From Phialocephala subalpina (Eukaryota; Ascomycota; Leotiomycetes; Helotiales; Mollisiaceae): a DNA stretch of 64,000 nt. Every line of letters starts with the position of its first letter. Position 1 is the first letter of the stretch. The notes under the pieces were generated by a model that was given only the letters and a program-made list of their open reading frames with translations, was not told where the DNA came from and ran no database searches. The DNA is taken from assembly GCA_900073065.1 (NCBI GenBank), contig FJOG01000014.1, positions 1,476,803-1,540,802 on the forward strand, read 5' to 3'. Made by a program: the position numbers and the translations under genes. Positions 63,332 through 64,000 of the stretch are shown here, one piece after another.

Positions 63332-64000
63332 ATGTCGGAATCTCCAGTATCAGACCCCGAGAAGCACGCCTACCCGGCAGACAACAAAGCAGTCTACAAT
63401 GATGCTACGCCAGTCTACGCGGATGAGGCATTGGGTGAGACGGAAGTCGTCGAGTTCACCGAAACCAAGGAGTTGAGGTGAGCGGAGGATGTCAATCTAC
63501 AGGGACGCTCTAACAGGAAGCGTAGACGAGGTCTTCACCAAAGGCACATTCAGATGATTGCTCTGGCCGGTACTATTGGAACCGTAAGGTTCTCTGCTGC
63601 TAGTATATGGCTGTGCACTTTCTAACTGTGTCAGGGTCTCTTCCTCGGGTCTGGCAAAGCAAGTGAGTACTTATGATTGCTGCGTCTCTTTCCCCACCTT
63701 CCCGTTGCTACTTCAACGACTTCCATCTCCATGCCACTATATATCCAAAGAGCGACCTTATATGGCCGATTCGTTTAATTGCATTCGCCGTGGTCGTGGT
63801 GATAAGCTTTGGTCGGAGTATAAGGTCTTGGGGGAGAGATTTGATTTGGCTGTGTTTCTTGGCTCTTCTGGGCCCGTCAAGATCATCAAGCTGACCTTAT
63901 CTAAGTTGCAAATGGGGGACCTCTTGGCGCCCTACTTGGATACTCATTCGTGGGTGTTTTGGTCATCGGTGTTGTCCTTTCCATCGCTGAATTGAGGTAT
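63332..64000 (+). CDS. amino-acid permease, 5' part only
   Basis: The gene is cut by the right edge. Four exons are visible: 63332-63477, 63517-63583, 63635-63662 and 63906-63996, where a GTAT donor probably opens the next intron. They give about 110 residues: a hydrophilic cytosolic N-terminus of about 50 residues (MSESPVSDPEKHAYPADN), then RRGLHQRHIQMIALAGTIGT, GLFLGSGKA and the second helix GGPLGALLGYSFVGVL. This is the signature start of yeast-type amino-acid permeases (YAT/APC superfamily, Gap1/Dip5 group) of the plasma membrane. Intron 1 is only 39 nt, very short, while intron 3 is 243 nt. Substrate specificity cannot be inferred. Confidence 0.9.

Overview
The window is nuclear DNA of a filamentous ascomycete. 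Genes are broken by short introns (mostly 46-65 nt) with GT...AG ends and CTRAC-type branch points. The repertoire also fits: an Slt2-type MAP kinase, a division-1 chitin synthase, a UstYa-type (DUF3328) protein, a GH131-CBM1 enzyme and a very long phospholipase D. A leotiomycete is my guess from protein flavour, not something the sequence proves. Exon boundaries were placed by hand. In every complete model the exons sum to a multiple of three and join conserved protein segments.

Layout. 0-8 kb: a possible cut-off exon at the left edge, a cytochrome P450 (-), the cell-wall-integrity MAP kinase (-) and an unrecognised protein (-). 8-20 kb: cytosolic TrpRS (-) and a PRELI/MSF1 lipid-transfer protein (+) sharing a divergent promoter; a secreted S10 carboxypeptidase (-); a UstYa-like membrane protein (-); mitochondrial release factor 1 (-) and a gamma-glutamyltranspeptidase-like enzyme (+), again divergent. 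20-32 kb: a 1173-residue protein with the architecture of PNUTS (-), the SM protein Sly1 (+) and a chitin synthase (-). 33-40 kb: a low-molecular-weight tyrosine phosphatase (-), a wrecked sedolisin (S53 peptidase) pseudogene (+), a DUF218 protein (+) and an alpha/beta hydrolase (-). 40-50 kb: phospholipase D (+), COQ7 (-) and RTF1 (+). 50-56 kb: an AT/TA-rich block that looks like an old mutated repeat, then about 4.5 kb of gene-poor DNA leading to a Ser/Pro-rich putative regulator (+, 55.8-59.1 kb). 60-64 kb: a GH131-CBM1 glucanase (+) and the 5' part of an amino-acid permease (+) that runs off the right edge.

Most genes are housekeeping (translation, secretion, ubiquinone, transcription elongation, cell wall). 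Slt2 MAPK and chitin synthase both belong to cell-wall biology, but they are 24 kb apart and I see no cluster logic. The accessory elements are the P450, the UstYa-like gene, the two secreted hydrolases, the sedolisin relic and the AT-rich block. No tRNA, rRNA, CRISPR or intact transposon was seen.
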